From DATJPW01 sp963752855 (GTDB taxonomy: Bacteria; Desulfobacterota; Desulfomonilia; Desulfomonilales; Desulfomonilaceae): 64,000 nucleotides of DNA. The notes beneath the pieces were generated by a model. It was not told the origin of the DNA and made no database searches. It was given only the letters and a program-made list of their open reading frames with translations. Position numbers and translations under genes: made by a program. The stretch lies in assembly GCA_963752855.1 (NCBI GenBank), contig CAVVZX010000034.1:53504-117503 (forward strand), written 5' to 3'. This document shows, in pieces, positions 62,570 through 64,000 of this stretch. The first letter of the stretch is position 1, and each line of letters opens with the position of its first letter.

Positions 62570-63429
62570 AAGAACTGGTTATAATAAGCGGCAAAGGCGG
62601 CACGGGCAAAACCAGCCTGACGGCCAGCTTCGCGAGTTTGGCGAGTGACCAGGTTTTGGCAGACTGTGACGTGGACGCGGCTGATCTGCACATACTGGTC
62701 AATCCGAGAATCAATCATGAGGAGCAGTTCAAAGGAGGCGCCAAGGCCCGCATAGACCGCGATAAATGCACCGAATGCTGGAACTGCAGGGAGGCGTGCC
62801 GTTTCGGCGCGATTTCTGAAAGTCTTGTAGTCAGCCCTATGTCCTGCGAAGGATGTGGTATCTGCTTTCACGTATGCCCTGAAGAAGCTGTTACTCTCAA
62901 AGAAGGGATCAGCGGGCGCTGGTTCATATCTGAGACCCGATTCGGGCCGATGGTGCACGCGGAACTCTTTCCGGGAGAAGAGAATTCAGGCAAGCTCGTT
63001 GCGCTTGTCCGAAACCAGGCCAAAGTGTTAGCCCGCGCTCAGAACAAGTCTCTGATTCTCGTGGATGGTGCTCCGGGAGTGGGTTGCCCTGTAATCTCGT
63101 CGGTGACTGGAGCGGATCACGTACTGATAGTTACAGAACCAAGCCTTTCCGGCCTACACGATATGGAACGTGCTGTCCAACTGGTGCAAGGCTTCAGGAT
63201 CCCAATATCAGTAGTGATTAACAAATACGACGTGAGCGCGGAAGGCTCTGAGAAAATAGAAAGCTTTGCCCGAATGGCTCGTGTGAATCTTTTGGGCAAG
63301 ATCCCCTATGACCCTGGAGTCATAACGGCAATGGTGAAACGGCGTTGCGTTGTTGAAAATGGCGATAGCCCGGCCGGCACAGCAATTCGGGAGATCTGGG
63401 ATCGTATGAAAAGCCGGATATTCTCGTGA
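62566..63429 (+). CDS. MinD/Mrp-type ATPase with inserted ferredoxin domain (2)
   Basis: 287 aa, paralogue of the preceding gene. Walker A ISGKGGTGKTSLTASFA, switch I DCDVDAADLH, ferredoxin insert CTECWNCREACRFGAI and CEGCGICFHVCPEEAV, switch II LVDGAPGVGCPV. The first ferredoxin cluster has a CTECWNC spacing. The two proteins probably form a heterodimer; the first has NRSDLG and this one NKYDVS at the base-recognition site. It overlaps its neighbours, so translation is coupled. Confidence 0.92.
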   Translation: MKELVIISGKGGTGKTSLTASFASLASDQVLADCDVDAADLHILVNPRINHEEQFKGGAKARIDRDKCTECWNCREACRFGAISESLVVSPMSCEGCGICFHVCPEEAVTLKEGISGRWFISETRFGPMVHAELFPGEENSGKLVALVRNQAKVLARAQNKSLILVDGAPGVGCPVISSVTGADHVLIVTEPSLSGLHDMERAVQLVQGFRIPISVVINKYDVSAEGSEKIESFARMARVNLLGKIPYDPGVITAMVKRRCVVENGDSPAGTAIREIWDRMKSRIFS

Positions 63430-63455
63430 GGAGCTGGATTGACGAAGGTAAACTC

Positions 63456-63731
63456 ATGGAAAATCTGATTAAGCAAGCGCTCTCCGAAATAATAGATCCG
63501 GAAACCGGGTTGAACATCGTGAGAATGGACCTTATCCACAATTTAAGAGTGACCGAGGATGGTGAAGTCAGCCTCGTGTTTCGTCCATCCTCACCCGTTT
63601 GTCCCATGGCGTACTCGCTGGCCAACTCAATAAAGAAGAAGATTGAATCATTGAAGGACGTCAGATCTATCCGAATATCCGTGGAGAATTTCAATAACGC
63701 CGACCATCTGGAGCGTCTTGTGAATCAGTGA
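63456..63731 (+). CDS. DUF59/MIP18-family metal-sulfur cluster assembly protein
   Basis: 91 aa from the ATG at 63456; a GTG at 63426 overlapping the previous stop (GTGA) is an alternative that adds ten residues. IKQALSEIIDPETGLNIVRM, then VCPMAYSLANSIKKKIE carries the family's conserved DPE and single Cys. DUF59 proteins (SufT, PaaD, MIP18 type) assist iron-sulfur cluster assembly on targets, which fits the two iron-sulfur ATPases before it. Confidence 0.88.
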   Translation: MENLIKQALSEIIDPETGLNIVRMDLIHNLRVTEDGEVSLVFRPSSPVCPMAYSLANSIKKKIESLKDVRSIRISVENFNNADHLERLVNQ

Positions 63732-63762
63732 TGGCTGCCGTATGGGCTGAAAAGGAGAAACC

Positions 63763-64000
63763 GTGCCTATTTATGAATACAAATGTTCAGATTGCGGTGA
63801 GACTAGTGAACTTCTCGTCGGTGTGGGAAGAAACTCCGACGAACTTGTCTGCCGCTCATGCGGAGGGTCTCGGCTGAAAGCCCTAATGTCTGCGCCTGCA
63901 ACCGTGATTGGGGGCGAACCTTCCGCCCATTCGGCAGGAGGCCACATGCTGCGGGTCAAATCCTTCAAACCGGGGTTGCATCCCCGGAAGTTGTTGTGGT
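63763..64000 (+). CDS. FmdB-type zinc-ribbon protein (cut by window end)
   Basis: GTG start at 63763 with AAGGAG six bases before it. MPIYEYKCSDCGETSELLVG and LVCRSCGGSRLKALMSAPA are the FmdB/CxxC_CXXC_SSSS regulatory-protein signature (two CxxC pairs). 79 codons are visible with no stop. In other genomes these small zinc ribbons accompany formamidase or metal-enzyme genes. It appears to end or continue the metallocofactor operon. Confidence 0.85.
   Translation, partial: MPIYEYKCSDCGETSELLVGVGRNSDELVCRSCGGSRLKALMSAPATVIGGEPSAHSAGGHMLRVKSFKPGLHPRKLLW

Noticed and set aside
1..64000. CRISPR repeat array
   Set aside because: No set of regularly spaced identical repeats was seen; an array, if any, would lie left of the window beyond cas5e.

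Overview
The window reads as chromosome of an anaerobic Desulfobacterota (deltaproteobacterial) organism, probably a sulfate reducer or syntroph; a Desulfomonile-like host is my guess from overall gene style, not from a marker gene. Supporting signs are a ferredoxin-dependent 2-oxoacid oxidoreductase, CCG-domain iron-sulfur oxidoreductases, a CoA-disulfide reductase/rhodanese pair, MinD/Mrp/NifX-type metallocofactor genes and tungsten/molybdenum genes. There is no rRNA operon, complete tRNA or CRISPR array.

Layout. 1-4.4 kb (minus strand): a dead type I-E CRISPR-Cas operon (cas5e, cas7e, cse2, cse1), every gene frameshifted or truncated, with an IS630-family element (about 4404-5625) inserted in cse1. 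5.9-6.3 kb: a broken Nudix gene. 6.3-20.3 kb (minus strand): a catabolic region made of a glycolate-oxidase-like GlcD/GlcF pair, a branched-chain/aromatic-type ABC importer (livF, fused livM-livG, livH, livK), an exported 301-aa protein of unknown family plus a truncated paralogue, a 2-oxoacid:ferredoxin oxidoreductase (porG, an NAD(P)/FAD-ferredoxin subunit, porA, porB) and an IclR regulator. Together they suggest uptake of an organic acid, oxidation of a 2-hydroxyacid to a 2-oxoacid and oxidative decarboxylation to an acyl-CoA; several members are frameshifted.

21.2-52 kb: a low-density accessory zone that begins at the 3' half of a tRNA-Glu gene (21234-21276), a typical tyrosine-integrase attachment scar. 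It carries IS remnants, an integrase tail, a second IS630 element and a segmental duplication whose two copies have decayed reciprocally. Intact cargo includes a sulfur module (persulfide-dioxygenase-like MBL/rhodanese protein, CoA-disulfide reductase-rhodanese), an outer-membrane barrel, a TupA-like binding protein, an ABC permease/ATPase, a flavodoxin, a class III cyclase with a Met-rich sensor insert, MoaE, a DegP/HtrA protease, a PAS histidine kinase, signal peptidase I and a DUF202 protein preceded by 18 consecutive seven-residue repeats.

52.4-64 kb: a compact, intact block. A PAS-containing sigma-54 activator is divergent from a plus-strand series: NifX-like protein, DUF5320 protein, Mrp ATPase, two more NifX-like proteins, a polytopic membrane protein of unknown family, a Tat-exported metallo-beta-lactamase-fold protein, a CobW-type GTPase with a large unassigned N-terminal domain, two MinD-type ATPases with inserted ferredoxin domains, a DUF59 protein and an FmdB-type zinc ribbon. 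A dyad and a -24/-12-like element lie between the activator and the first gene. I regard this block as the best candidate for an undescribed system, possibly metallocofactor assembly coupled to a membrane/exported module. Frameshifts crowd the first 36 kb and are absent from the last 10 kb, which argues for real gene decay more than uniform sequencing error.
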